From an uncultured Ruminococcus sp. (GTDB lineage: Bacteria; Bacillota; Clostridia; Oscillospirales; Acutalibacteraceae): a stretch of 43,622 nucleotides of DNA. Of the stretch, positions 32,735 to 40,737 are shown one piece after another (position 1 is the stretch's first letter; every line of letters starts with the position of its first letter). A program made the position numbers and the translations under genes. Under the pieces are notes generated by a model. The model did no database searches. It saw nothing but the letters and a program-made list of their open reading frames with translations, and had not been told where the DNA came from. The DNA is taken from contig CACYPV010000022.1 in NCBI GenBank assembly GCA_902776375.1, positions 1 through 43,622 of the forward strand. The letters run 5' to 3'.

Positions 32735-33274
32735 ATGTCATTCTACGATTACAAGGTCAAAACAAGAAAAGGTGAGGACTTCGACCTCGCAACGCTTAAA
32801 GGAAAGGTAGTTCTTATTGTAAACACCGCTACAGGCTGCGGCTTCACGCCCCAGTACGAAGGGCTTGAGGCGCTCTACGAAGAGTATCATGACAAGGGCT
32901 TCGAGATCCTCGATTTCCCCTGCAACCAGTTCCGCAATCAGGCGCCCGGCACCGATGAAGAGATTCATCAGTTCTGCACCCTCAAATACAAAACGCAGTT
33001 CGACCAGATGAAGAAGATCGACGTAAACGGCGAAAATGAAGACCCGCTGTTCACCTTCCTCAAAAAGGAAATGCCCGACGAGGAGGTCAAGGGACTCAAA
33101 GCAAAGGCAGCCATGAAGGCGGTCTCCAAGATAAGCGAGAGCACAAAGGCTCCCTCCGATATCAAGTGGAATTTCACAAAGTTCCTCGTTGATAAAGAGG
33201 GCAAGGTCGTTGGCAGATACAATCCTACGGTCGAGCCGAAGAAAATCGAGGGCGATATCGCCGCACTGATTTGA
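32735..33274 (+). CDS. Glutathione peroxidase-family thiol peroxidase
   Basis: This 179-residue peroxidase of the Gpx/BtuE family reduces hydroperoxides using thioredoxin in bacteria that lack glutathione. The peroxidatic cysteine is C35 in NTATGCGFTPQY; FPCNQF (62-67) and KWNFTKFLV (active-site Trp and Asn) are in place. It is a Cys enzyme: no UGA is used for selenocysteine. It heads an operon with an OhrR-like repressor, thioredoxin and thioredoxin reductase, which supply its reducing power. The start is ATG 32735 behind AAAGGAGG. Confidence 0.93.
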   Translation: MSFYDYKVKTRKGEDFDLATLKGKVVLIVNTATGCGFTPQYEGLEALYEEYHDKGFEILDFPCNQFRNQAPGTDEEIHQFCTLKYKTQFDQMKKIDVNGENEDPLFTFLKKEMPDEEVKGLKAKAAMKAVSKISESTKAPSDIKWNFTKFLVDKEGKVVGRYNPTVEPKKIEGDIAALI

Positions 33275-33277
33275 GCT

Positions 33278-33718
33278 ATGGAAGATAAATACGAAGCGCT
33301 AAAACTGAAAAACCAACTTTGCTTTCCCATTTATCTCTGCGCCAAAGAGATACAGCGGCGCTACACGCCCTATCTGGACAGGCTCAATCTGACCTACACC
33401 CAGTATGTGGTCATGATGTATTTTTGGGAGCACGGCGGCTCAAACGTCAAGGCGATAGGGGAGACGCTGTTGCTTGACCCCAGCACGCTGACCCCGCTGT
33501 TAAAAAAGTTGGAGGCGAAGGGATACCTCACGCGCACGCGCTCAAAAGAGGACGAGCGAAATCTGATCATCGAGCTCACCGAAAGCGGCGAAGCGCTGAA
33601 GGATCAGGCGGTTGAGATACCCGCGCAAATGGGAAAATGCCTTGCGCTTAGCGAGGACGAGGCGACAAGCCTTTACAAAATCTTATACAAAGTCTTACTA
33701 AATATCGAAAAGGAGTAA
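33278..33718 (+). CDS. MarR/OhrR-family peroxide-sensing repressor
   Basis: This 146-residue winged-helix protein has near its N-terminus LKNQLCFPIYLC, where C15 sits at the position of the reactive cysteine of OhrR proteins that is oxidised by organic peroxides. The DNA-binding part is about 50-100 (LLLDPSTLTPLLKKLEAKGYLTRTRSKEDERN). It lies 3 bp after the peroxidase gene and before thioredoxin, so it very likely represses the operon through the repeats at 32625-32707. The start ATG 33278 overlaps no other gene; GATTTGAGC gives a weak ribosome site, implying coupling to the peroxidase. Confidence 0.88.
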   Translation: MEDKYEALKLKNQLCFPIYLCAKEIQRRYTPYLDRLNLTYTQYVVMMYFWEHGGSNVKAIGETLLLDPSTLTPLLKKLEAKGYLTRTRSKEDERNLIIELTESGEALKDQAVEIPAQMGKCLALSEDEATSLYKILYKVLLNIEKE

Positions 33719-33723
33719 TAGAA

Positions 33724-34032
33724 ATGGCAGTAAAAACAGTTGATGAATCGACATTCGAAAAAGAAGTTTTACAGGCAGAAAAGCCGGTTTTGGTAGATTT
33801 TTACGCTGATTGGTGCGGTCCTTGCAGAATGCTCAGACCCTCTTTGGATGAGCTTGCGGACGAGAGAAGCGACATCGAGGTAGCTGCGGTCAACATCGAC
33901 GAAAACCTCGACCTTGCCGATGAATACGAAATTTCCTCGATCCCCTGCGTGGTGCTGTTCAAAAACGGCGCAGAGGCTGACAGAAGCGTCGGCTTGGTTC
34001 CGAAGGAGGCGCTTGAAGCGCTGCTGGGGTAA
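33724..34032 (+). CDS. trxA: Thioredoxin
   Basis: This 102-residue thioredoxin has the active site WCGPC (C31, C34) within VDFYADWCGPCRMLRP, the buried Asp25 and the cis-Pro loop SSIPCVVLF (a Cys after the cis-Pro is slightly unusual). It passes electrons from the reductase encoded next to it to the peroxidase at the operon start. The start is ATG 33724 behind AAAAGGAG. Confidence 0.95.
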   Translation: MAVKTVDESTFEKEVLQAEKPVLVDFYADWCGPCRMLRPSLDELADERSDIEVAAVNIDENLDLADEYEISSIPCVVLFKNGAEADRSVGLVPKEALEALLG

Positions 34033-34037
34033 ACGCT

Positions 34038-34940
34038 ATGACGGATATCATTATTATCGGCGCGGGTCCTGCGGGGCTGACCGCCGCGATATACGCCCGC
34101 CGCGCAGCTAAAAGCGTGCTTGTGCTCGAGGCTAAGGGCTACGGCGGACAGATAATCAACACGCCGCATATCGAGAATTATCCCGTAGCGGCGCACATCT
34201 CGGGCTTCGATTTCGCTACGAAGGTCTACGAACAGGCAAAGGCTCTCGGCGCCGAGTTCAAGTTTGAAAAGGCGATTGAGATCCGCGACGACGGCGAAAT
34301 AAAAACCGTAGTGACCCCAAAGAACGAGTATGAGGCTAAGGCAGTCATCATCGCCACCGGCAGCGAGAACCGCAAGCTGGGCGTTGAGGGCGAGGACAAG
34401 CTCGTCGGCAGAGGAATATCCTACTGTGCGACCTGCGACGGAGCCTTCTTCCGCAAAAAGAACGTAGCTGTCGTCGGCGGCGGCAACACCGCGCTCGAGG
34501 ACGCGCTTTATATGGCTGACATCGCCGATAAGGTCTATCTGATTCACCGCAGAGATTCGTTCCGCGGGGAAGAGGCGACCGCCGAAAAGCTGCGGCAGCG
34601 CGAGAACGTGGAGCTCGTGCTCAACAGCCAAGTCACTAAGCTGAACGCCGAAAAGCGTTTGCAGAGCGTTGAGGTGACGGACAAGCAGGGCAACACGCGC
34701 ACGCTTGAAGTGAGCGGACTTTTCGTCGCCGTGGGCAGAATCCCCGAAAACAAGAGCTTTGAAAACCTTATCGAGCTCGACGGCGCAGGCTACGCCGCCT
34801 CGGCAGAGAACTGCCGCACCAAAACACCGGGCGTTTTCGTAGCCGGCGACAACCGCCAAAAGGAAGTCCGCCAGCTCGTGACCGCCGCGTCCGACGGCGC
34901 AGTGGCCGCGACCGAAGCGGTAAAGTATTTGAATGAATAA
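34038..34940 (+). CDS. trxB: Thioredoxin reductase
   Basis: This 300-residue low-molecular-weight flavoprotein reduces thioredoxin with NADPH. The FAD motif is GAGPAG (8-13), the redox cysteines are CATC (130-133), the pyridine nucleotide motif is GGGNTALEDA (147-156), and the C-terminal FAD motif is GVFVAGDNR. It lies five bases after trxA and ends the operon. The length is slightly under the usual 305-315 residues. Confidence 0.95.
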   Translation: MTDIIIIGAGPAGLTAAIYARRAAKSVLVLEAKGYGGQIINTPHIENYPVAAHISGFDFATKVYEQAKALGAEFKFEKAIEIRDDGEIKTVVTPKNEYEAKAVIIATGSENRKLGVEGEDKLVGRGISYCATCDGAFFRKKNVAVVGGGNTALEDALYMADIADKVYLIHRRDSFRGEEATAEKLRQRENVELVLNSQVTKLNAEKRLQSVEVTDKQGNTRTLEVSGLFVAVGRIPENKSFENLIELDGAGYAASAENCRTKTPGVFVAGDNRQKEVRQLVTAASDGAVAATEAVKYLNE

Positions 34941-34944
34941 CAAA

Positions 34945-34975
34945 GACGGAGCGTGCGAAAAACGTGCGCTCCGTC
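34945..34975 (+). terminator. Stem-loop after the peroxide operon
   Basis: GACGGAGCG (34945-34953) pairs with CGCTCCGTC (34967-34975), 4 bp after trxB. There is no strong T-run, so it may act as a weak terminator or an mRNA-stabilising end. Confidence 0.55.
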
Positions 34976-35011
34976 AATTACTGAAATATTTGAAATTATA
35001 AAAAATAATGA

Positions 35012-35040
35012 TTGACATTTGCATACAGATTTGATATAAT
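35012..35040 (+). promoter_or_regulatory. Consensus promoter of tRNA-Leu
   Basis: A perfect TTGACA (35012-35017), 17 bp, and a perfect TATAAT (35035-35040), 33 bp before the tRNA. Confidence 0.9.
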
Positions 35041-35073
35041 ACCTTTTGTGAGCGAAAAAGCACACAAATATAT

Positions 35074-35160
35074 GCAGGTATGGCGGAATTGGCAGACGCG
35101 CATGGTTCAGGTCCATGTGAAAGCAATTTCATGCAGGTTCAAGTCCTGTTACCTGCACCA
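35074..35160 (+). tRNA. tRNA-Leu (anticodon CAG)
   Basis: An 87-nt class II tRNA. The acceptor GCAGGTA pairs with TACCTGC, the anticodon stem CATGG/CCATG encloses the loop TTCAGGT (anticodon CAG), and a long variable arm TGAAA-GCAA-TTTCA, the T-loop TTCAAGT and an encoded CCA end follow. The leucine tRNA type is supported by the variable arm and the D-arm sequence GGCGGAATTGGCAGACGCGC. Confidence 0.96.
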
Positions 35161-35190
35161 AAGGGACAGTTATCCGAACTGTCCCTTTTC
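35160..35190 (+). terminator. Terminator of tRNA-Leu
   Basis: AAGGGACAGT (35161-35170) pairs with ACTGTCCCTT (35178-35187), followed by TTC, directly after the CCA end. Confidence 0.85.
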
Positions 35191-35520
35191 TCATACCATG
35201 ATTTCCGAAAATGCCCGAAAACGGCTTGAATACTGAGGTTTTGATATCTCTCATAATCAAGTTGGATTTCTTTCGGTAAGCGTGAAGCAGGATAAAATGC
35301 TGTCATTATTACGACCATTTGCAGTCAGGTTTGCTGTCAGAATGGCAGGCTTTATCAACAAATATAAGAGAATTAACCCACAAACTGCTGTCAATATGAT
35401 TTCAACAGCAGGAAAATGAAGAAAATCTATCGGCGGACTATTGTTTCTATTAAAATAAAAAAGCAGAGCTGTTGTTTCAAAATAGCTCTGCTTTTATCGT
35501 TTTCTAATTCTCACAAAGGA
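35191..35520 (+). other. Non-coding gap between tRNA-Leu and the restriction locus
   Basis: I see no supportable gene here. The stretch contains short TGCTGTCA and CTGTCA repeats (around 35300-35390) and ends with a good terminator-like hairpin at 35459-35497. Its position 3' of a tRNA, next to a restriction locus, fits an insertion junction, but no copy of the tRNA 3' end was found further right in the window. Confidence 0.45.
35459..35497 (+). terminator. Orphan intrinsic terminator before hsdR
   Basis: AAAAGCAGAGCT (35459-35470) pairs perfectly with AGCTCTGCTTTT (35484-35495). No gene ends just before it; it may be left from a lost gene, or it insulates the restriction operon. Confidence 0.75.
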
Positions 35521-35549
35521 TTGAATTTTATCTGACAAAATGTTACAAT
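35521..35549 (+). promoter_or_regulatory. Promoter of the type I restriction locus
   Basis: TTGAAT (35521-35526), 17 bp, TACAAT (35544-35549), 38 bp upstream of the hsdR start. Confidence 0.65.
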
Positions 35550-35586
35550 ATATTCATATAGATTTTCTTAACGTGAGGTGAACGAC

Positions 35587-38325
35587 ATGACTCCCGAAGC
35601 GAAAGCCCGTCAGATTATTGACAAAAAGTTAATTCAATCCGGTTGGCTCATCCAAGACTTGCGGCAGATAAATCTCTCGGCAGGTGTTGGCGTTGCTGTG
35701 CGCGAATTCCCGACAAGCACCGGACCTGTTGACTATGCGCTTTTTGTAGATGGGTGTCCTGTCGGTGTACTGGAAGCCAAGAAAACAGATTCCGGTGAAA
35801 ACCTCACAATCGTTGAGGAGCAATCCTCACGTTACGCTCACAGCACCCTGAAATATGTCGGTTCGGATTATCAAATTCGCTTTGCATATGAAGCGACGGA
35901 CAAGCTGATTCGTTTTACCGACTATGACGATATCAAATTCCGTTCACGCAAAATTTATTCTTTTCATCGTCCCGAAACGTTACGGTATTATCTTTCTCAG
36001 CCCGATACCATCCGCAATTATATGAAGCAGTTTCCTCCGCTTGATGAAACCGGCTTTCGCAAGTGTCAAATCACCGCCATAAAAAACCTTGACCGATCTC
36101 TTGCGGACAATCGCCCAAGGGCGCTGGTTCAAATGGCGACCGGCGCAGGCAAAACCTTTACTGCTATCACAGCGTCATACCGTATGCTCAAATACGGCAG
36201 AATGAGAAGGATTCTGTTTTTGGTTGATACAAAAAGTCTCGGTGAGCAGGCGGAACGTGAGTTCCTTGCCTACACACCGAATGACGACGCGCGCTCATTT
36301 TCTCAATTATACGGCGTTCGCCGTCTCAAAAGCTCCTATATCCCGGGTGATGTGCAAATCTGTATCAGCACCATTCAGCGTATGTATTCGATCTTGCGCG
36401 GTGAGGAATTGGACGAAAGCGCCGAGGAAGTTAATTTTGCCGAGCTGAAAACCGCCGACAAACAGCCGCGAAAAGAGGTTGTATATAACGCAAAGTATCC
36501 GCCCGAGTTTTTCGACTGTATTATCGTGGACGAGTGCCACCGCTCCATTTATAACGTATGGAGCCAAGTGCTGTCCTACTTTGATTCCTTTATTATCGGT
36601 CTGACCGCTACGCCCGACAAACGCACCTTTGCCTATTTTAACCAGAATGTTGTCAGTGAGTATTCGCGCGAGCAGGCGATCGTGGACGGCGTTAATGTCG
36701 GTGAAGATATTTTCCTGATCGATACCGAGGTTACCAAGAACGGCGCGCACATCATGAAGCAGATGATCGAAAAGCGCAACCGCCTTTCACGCGAGCAGCG
36801 TTGGGAGCAGCTTGACGAGGATCTGGATTACAAAGCGCCGCAGCTTGACCGCGATATCGTCAACCCGAGTCAGATACGCACCGTGATTCGTACCTTCAAA
36901 GAAAGTTTGTTCACGGTTCTTTTTCCACGCAGGAAAGAGGTTCCCAAGACCTTGATTTTTGCCAAAACCGACAGTCACGCGGACGATATTATTCAAATCG
37001 TGCGTGAGGAATTCGGCGAGGGCAACGACTTCTGCAAGAAGATCACCTATAACGCCGAGAACCCCGAGTCGGTTCTCAGCAAGTTCCGCAACGACTACAA
37101 TCCGCGCATTGCCGTCACAGTGGATATGATCGCCACGGGAACGGACGTCAAGCCGATCGAGTGTCTGATTTTTATGCGTGACGTGCGCAGCAAGAATTAC
37201 TATGAGCAGATGAAAGGTCGCGGAACACGCACCTTGTCAAAGGACGACCTGCAAAAGGTCAGCCCGTCTGCAATGGAAAACAAAGACCATTTTGTGATCG
37301 TAGACGCCGTGGGCGTTACCAAATCGAAGAAATCGGAAACACGCACCTTAGAGCGCAAGCCCTCTGTTTCGATGCGCGAGCTGATGTTCAATGTCGCCTG
37401 CGGCAGAAAGGACGAGGACACGCTGACCTCGCTTGCCAACCGCGTCATCCGTCTGAACAGCCAGATGTCCAACGCCGAACGCCGCCGGTTTGCTCAAACA
37501 GTCGGCGTCAACGCCGGACAGATCGCCGAGAATCTGTTGAACGCCTTTGATGAGGATGTAATACGCGCAAAAGCGCAGTCGGATAACAAGGTGGATATCC
37601 CCACCGACGAACAGCGGCAGCAGGCAAAAACGGAGCTGATCGCACAAGCCGTCGCGCCGTTTCAGAATCCCGAAGCGCGTGAGTTTATCGAGAACGTGCG
37701 CCGCAGTCACGACCAGATCATTGATAATGTCAATATAGATACGGTGCTGTTTGCCGGCTTCGATACCCAACGGGAAGAAAACGCGGACAGAGTGCTCAAA
37801 ACTTTCCGCGAATTTATAGAAGAAAACAAAGACGAGATCATTGCCCTGCGCATTATCTATAACGAGCAGTACAAAGACCGACCCATGCTGATCGACGGCT
37901 TGAAAAAGCTGTATGAAAAGCTGAAAAACAAGGGCGTCACCGTGGAACGCCTGTGGGATTGCTACGCGATCAAACAGCCTGAAAAGGTCAAGCGCGGCAC
38001 CATAGCGCAGCTCACCGATCTGGTGGCGATGGTGCGCTTTGAAATGGGCTACACGGACAACCTCGCGCCGTTTGCCGACAGGGTGAACTACAACTTTATG
38101 CAGTGGACGCTGCGCCGCAACGCCGGCGCGGTGCATTTCACCGACGAGCAAATGGAATGGCTGCGCCTGATCAAAGACCACATCATTTCGTCCCTCAGCA
38201 TTGAGCCGGACGATTTGGAGCTGAATCCCTTCGACCGCAAGGGCGGCTTAGGCAGGTTCTATGAGGTGTTCGGAGATGAATATGAAGCGGTATTACACGA
38301 AATGAATATTGAATTAGTAGCGTAA
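35587..38325 (+). CDS. hsdR: Type I restriction enzyme R subunit (EcoEI-like)
   Basis: This 912-residue motor and nuclease subunit translocates DNA and cuts unmethylated DNA. The N-terminal nuclease domain shows D49, then E63-A-K65 in VGVLEAKK (the PD-(D/E)xK core). The helicase motor has Walker A MATGAGKT (183-190), DECH (315-318), GLTATP and MKGRGTRT (motif VI). The C-terminal third matches the EcoEI R C-terminal domain and would contact the methyltransferase. The start is ATG 35587 with GAGGTGA before it; the GTG at 35578 lies within the ribosome site. It heads the locus, unlike many with hsdM first. Confidence 0.94.
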   Translation: MTPEAKARQIIDKKLIQSGWLIQDLRQINLSAGVGVAVREFPTSTGPVDYALFVDGCPVGVLEAKKTDSGENLTIVEEQSSRYAHSTLKYVGSDYQIRFAYEATDKLIRFTDYDDIKFRSRKIYSFHRPETLRYYLSQPDTIRNYMKQFPPLDETGFRKCQITAIKNLDRSLADNRPRALVQMATGAGKTFTAITASYRMLKYGRMRRILFLVDTKSLGEQAEREFLAYTPNDDARSFSQLYGVRRLKSSYIPGDVQICISTIQRMYSILRGEELDESAEEVNFAELKTADKQPRKEVVYNAKYPPEFFDCIIVDECHRSIYNVWSQVLSYFDSFIIGLTATPDKRTFAYFNQNVVSEYSREQAIVDGVNVGEDIFLIDTEVTKNGAHIMKQMIEKRNRLSREQRWEQLDEDLDYKAPQLDRDIVNPSQIRTVIRTFKESLFTVLFPRRKEVPKTLIFAKTDSHADDIIQIVREEFGEGNDFCKKITYNAENPESVLSKFRNDYNPRIAVTVDMIATGTDVKPIECLIFMRDVRSKNYYEQMKGRGTRTLSKDDLQKVSPSAMENKDHFVIVDAVGVTKSKKSETRTLERKPSVSMRELMFNVACGRKDEDTLTSLANRVIRLNSQMSNAERRRFAQTVGVNAGQIAENLLNAFDEDVIRAKAQSDNKVDIPTDEQRQQAKTELIAQAVAPFQNPEAREFIENVRRSHDQIIDNVNIDTVLFAGFDTQREENADRVLKTFREFIEENKDEIIALRIIYNEQYKDRPMLIDGLKKLYEKLKNKGVTVERLWDCYAIKQPEKVKRGTIAQLTDLVAMVRFEMGYTDNLAPFADRVNYNFMQWTLRRNAGAVHFTDEQMEWLRLIKDHIISSLSIEPDDLELNPFDRKGGLGRFYEVFGDEYEAVLHEMNIELVA

Positions 38326-38341
38326 AGGAGATTGTATAATT

Positions 38342-38698
38342 ATGAGTATCTATGAAGGATTAAAAGATGCAATTAATATTGCTCAAAAAGCAGATAATAT
38401 TGACTTGTATAAAAAGCTGTTAGATTTAAGCAAAGATGCATTGGATTTACAAGATCAAATATCAAAACTCCAAGCTGAGAACATAAAATTAAAAAGTGCT
38501 AAACAATTAGATGAAAGGATAGAATATCACAAGCTGGAAGAAGTAGATACATTACATACGGAATATCCATACATTACATTGAAAGATGATCCGCTAAGGA
38601 TTAGGTATTGCGCCATTTGTTGGGGTAGAGATAAAAAACTAATCCAGTTATTAGATGAATTAAACTGTGAAGAATGTTTACGACTAAAAGGTTATTGA
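38342..38698 (+). CDS. Small coiled-coil/zinc-ribbon protein in the restriction locus
   Basis: I do not know a function for this 118-residue protein. Residues about 30-65 form a likely coiled coil (DALDLQDQISKLQAENIKLK). The C-terminal part has two cysteine pairs, CAIC (90-93) and CEEC (109-112), that would hold one zinc. Base composition is much richer in A+T than hsdR. It lies 16 bp after hsdR and one base before the hsdS ATG. Small zinc-ribbon proteins like this are often seen in phage or mobile DNA, so it may be a DNA-binding regulator or an adaptor of the restriction complex. Confidence 0.7.
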   Translation: MSIYEGLKDAINIAQKADNIDLYKKLLDLSKDALDLQDQISKLQAENIKLKSAKQLDERIEYHKLEEVDTLHTEYPYITLKDDPLRIRYCAICWGRDKKLIQLLDELNCEECLRLKGY

Positions 38699-38699
38699 T

Positions 38700-39842
38700 A
38701 TGCAAATAATTGAAATCGGAAAACTATTAATATATGAACAACCCTCTAAGTATATTGTAAAATCAACAGAATATGATGATAATTATGCTATACCTGTCTT
38801 AACTGCCGGAAAAACGTTTATTCTCGGATATACTGATGAAACAGATAATGTTTTTGACAAGTTGCCAGTTATCATTTTTGATGATTTTACAACAGCTACA
38901 AAGTATGTAGATTTTAAATTCAAGGTCAAATCATCTGCTATGAAAATTCTACATATCAATCAAGAACTGGTTTTGCCAAAATACATATTCTATAGATTGC
39001 AAACGATTAACATTGACCATAGCACACATAAACGTTACTGGATTCAACAGTATTCAAAAATCAAAATTACTATTCCGACTATTCCTGAACAAGAAAGAAT
39101 AGTCAAGCAAATCGAAGAATCCATGTCCCAACTTGACAGCGCGGTTGCCACGCTGAAAAAAACCAAACAGCAGTTGGAAATCTACCGTCAGGCAGTCTTG
39201 AAGGCTATGTTTGAAAATAAGTCTGAGTGGAGTTGGTGCATTCTTGGCGATGTTATTGACATCTTAACTGATTATCACTCTAATGGTAGTTACAAAACTC
39301 TTAAGGAAAACGTGACACTATTAGATAGCCCAAGCTACGCAATAATGGTACGTTCAACTAATTTTGAAAAAAATGATTTTCAAAACGATATTAAGTATAT
39401 TGATGAACACAGTTATCATTTCCTTAAGAAAAGTCAGCTTTTTGGCGGTGAGGTGCTGATGGGAAAAATCGGTAATGCCGGAAGAGTATACTACATGAAA
39501 AAACTCTCGCAACCCATGTCATTAGCAATGAATATGTTTGCTATGAGGTTTAAAGATTGTGTTCTGAGTAAGTATGTGTACTATTACTTGGTGTCGCCAC
39601 AAGGGAAAATGAATATTAAGCAATATGTAAAGGGAGTAGGAACTCCAACCATAGATAAAAAGTCGGTGCGTAGCCTAAAATTGATATACCCTAGTTTAGA
39701 AAAGCAAAAGCAGTTGATTGACGAGATTGAACAGAGGCTTTCGGCTTGCGATTCAATTGAACAAACCATCAACCAATCTTTACAACAAGCCGAAGCGTTG
39801 CGGCAGAGTATATTAAAACAAGCATTTGAGGAGGAGCAGTAA
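38700..39842 (+). CDS. hsdS: Type I restriction enzyme S (specificity) subunit
   Basis: This 380-residue DNA-recognition subunit has two target recognition domains (about 1-135 and 185-325), each followed by a conserved helix: IPEQERIVKQIEESMSQLDSAVATLKKTKQQLEIYRQAVLKAMF (about 137-180, the central spacer) and a C-terminal copy EKQKQLIDEIEQRLSACDSIEQ. YWIQQYSKIKITIPTIPEQE and VKGVGTPTIDKKSVRSLKLIYPS are typical of the ends of each recognition domain. The two half-sites would define a bipartite sequence. The recognition domains are strongly AT-rich, as expected for frequently swapped modules. Confidence 0.9.
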   Translation: MQIIEIGKLLIYEQPSKYIVKSTEYDDNYAIPVLTAGKTFILGYTDETDNVFDKLPVIIFDDFTTATKYVDFKFKVKSSAMKILHINQELVLPKYIFYRLQTINIDHSTHKRYWIQQYSKIKITIPTIPEQERIVKQIEESMSQLDSAVATLKKTKQQLEIYRQAVLKAMFENKSEWSWCILGDVIDILTDYHSNGSYKTLKENVTLLDSPSYAIMVRSTNFEKNDFQNDIKYIDEHSYHFLKKSQLFGGEVLMGKIGNAGRVYYMKKLSQPMSLAMNMFAMRFKDCVLSKYVYYYLVSPQGKMNIKQYVKGVGTPTIDKKSVRSLKLIYPSLEKQKQLIDEIEQRLSACDSIEQTINQSLQQAEALRQSILKQAFEEEQ

Positions 39843-40706
39843 ATGCCTAAAGGAATGGAAACTGAACAAATAGAACTATTCTTTCCATATTACGTAAACC
39901 AAGAAAGACTTCTTGATATATATGCGATTCTTAATGGAGGATACTCAGAGTTTTCTGAGGTAACTGCATCAAGAAGTGCTGAGAAGACAAAGAAAGGAAA
40001 GGCTGATGTGAGTTTTTCTGGGTTTAAGATTTTTAACTTTGGTGTTGGAACATCAGTAGCTGGTGAAATTGGAAATAGTAATGGTAGCAATGAAGAAGCT
40101 AAAGAACGAAAAGTTCATACTGTTACTTCTGTTTTAAGCAAGGTTAAGTATGAATTGGCAAATAGAAAAATGTTGGTAGATATAATAAACTCAAAACCAG
40201 GAAATTTTGTATGTTTGCCTGTAAATCTTTCTATTAATTCTATTCAGTTGCTCTTGAATGAGTTAGCAGATATATTCAAATTAACCGATGAAATTTCTAA
40301 GTTAGAAAAGAAGCCGTCTACAAAGAGTAGCGATTCTAAAGAGCTTGAAAAAATATCAAAAGCTATGAAACGGTTATTTGATGGAGAGGAAATATTATTT
40401 CAAACAGATTCTTATGCAATTATTGGAAATATTATTGAATCGAATTTATACCAAAGCGTAACATCAGATTTAATTAGGACAGAGCTCAAGTGTTTAGCAC
40501 AGGTAAAGCGAGTGTTTCCAGATGGAACTGAGTTGATGAGAAATACTATCTTTTCAAAAATAAACGAACCGGAATCAAAACAAGAATTAATCGATGCACT
40601 AAAAGGGTTTACAGTGAATAATGTATATGATTTTGATGCAGTAGTAGTTCCATCGATTCATGATAAACCTGTATATCAATTGGAAATAATAGCTTTGTAT
40701 CAGTGA
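39843..40706 (+). CDS. Unknown protein inserted between hsdS and hsdM (DUF6414-like?)
   Basis: This 287-residue soluble protein begins on the base after hsdS ends. The N-terminal part (MPKGMETEQIELFFPYYVNQERLLDIYAILNGGYSE) resembles, from memory, proteins annotated DUF6414; this needs a profile search. Residues about 45-80 are a Gly/Ser-rich stretch (SFSGFKIFNFGVGTSVAGE). A central segment (about 145-180) is a charged helix, and the rest is mixed alpha/beta. No catalytic motif, membrane helix or zinc cluster is seen. Codon use is AT-rich like its neighbours and unlike hsdR and hsdM. The position inside the restriction operon implies an accessory defence, immunity or regulatory role; this is inference. 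Confidence 0.7.
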   Translation: MPKGMETEQIELFFPYYVNQERLLDIYAILNGGYSEFSEVTASRSAEKTKKGKADVSFSGFKIFNFGVGTSVAGEIGNSNGSNEEAKERKVHTVTSVLSKVKYELANRKMLVDIINSKPGNFVCLPVNLSINSIQLLLNELADIFKLTDEISKLEKKPSTKSSDSKELEKISKAMKRLFDGEEILFQTDSYAIIGNIIESNLYQSVTSDLIRTELKCLAQVKRVFPDGTELMRNTIFSKINEPESKQELIDALKGFTVNNVYDFDAVVVPSIHDKPVYQLEIIALYQ

Positions 40707-40737
40707 TTATATTGGCTTTAACAATTTGGAGGATAAT

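Noticed and set aside
33801-34943. 380-aa open frame on the minus strand opposite trxA/trxB
   Set aside because: It is fully antisense to two clearly recognised genes, has no ribosome site and is explained by GC-biased codon use. The same holds for long antisense frames at 37348-38181, 31613-32470, 28543-29115 and 27138-27911.
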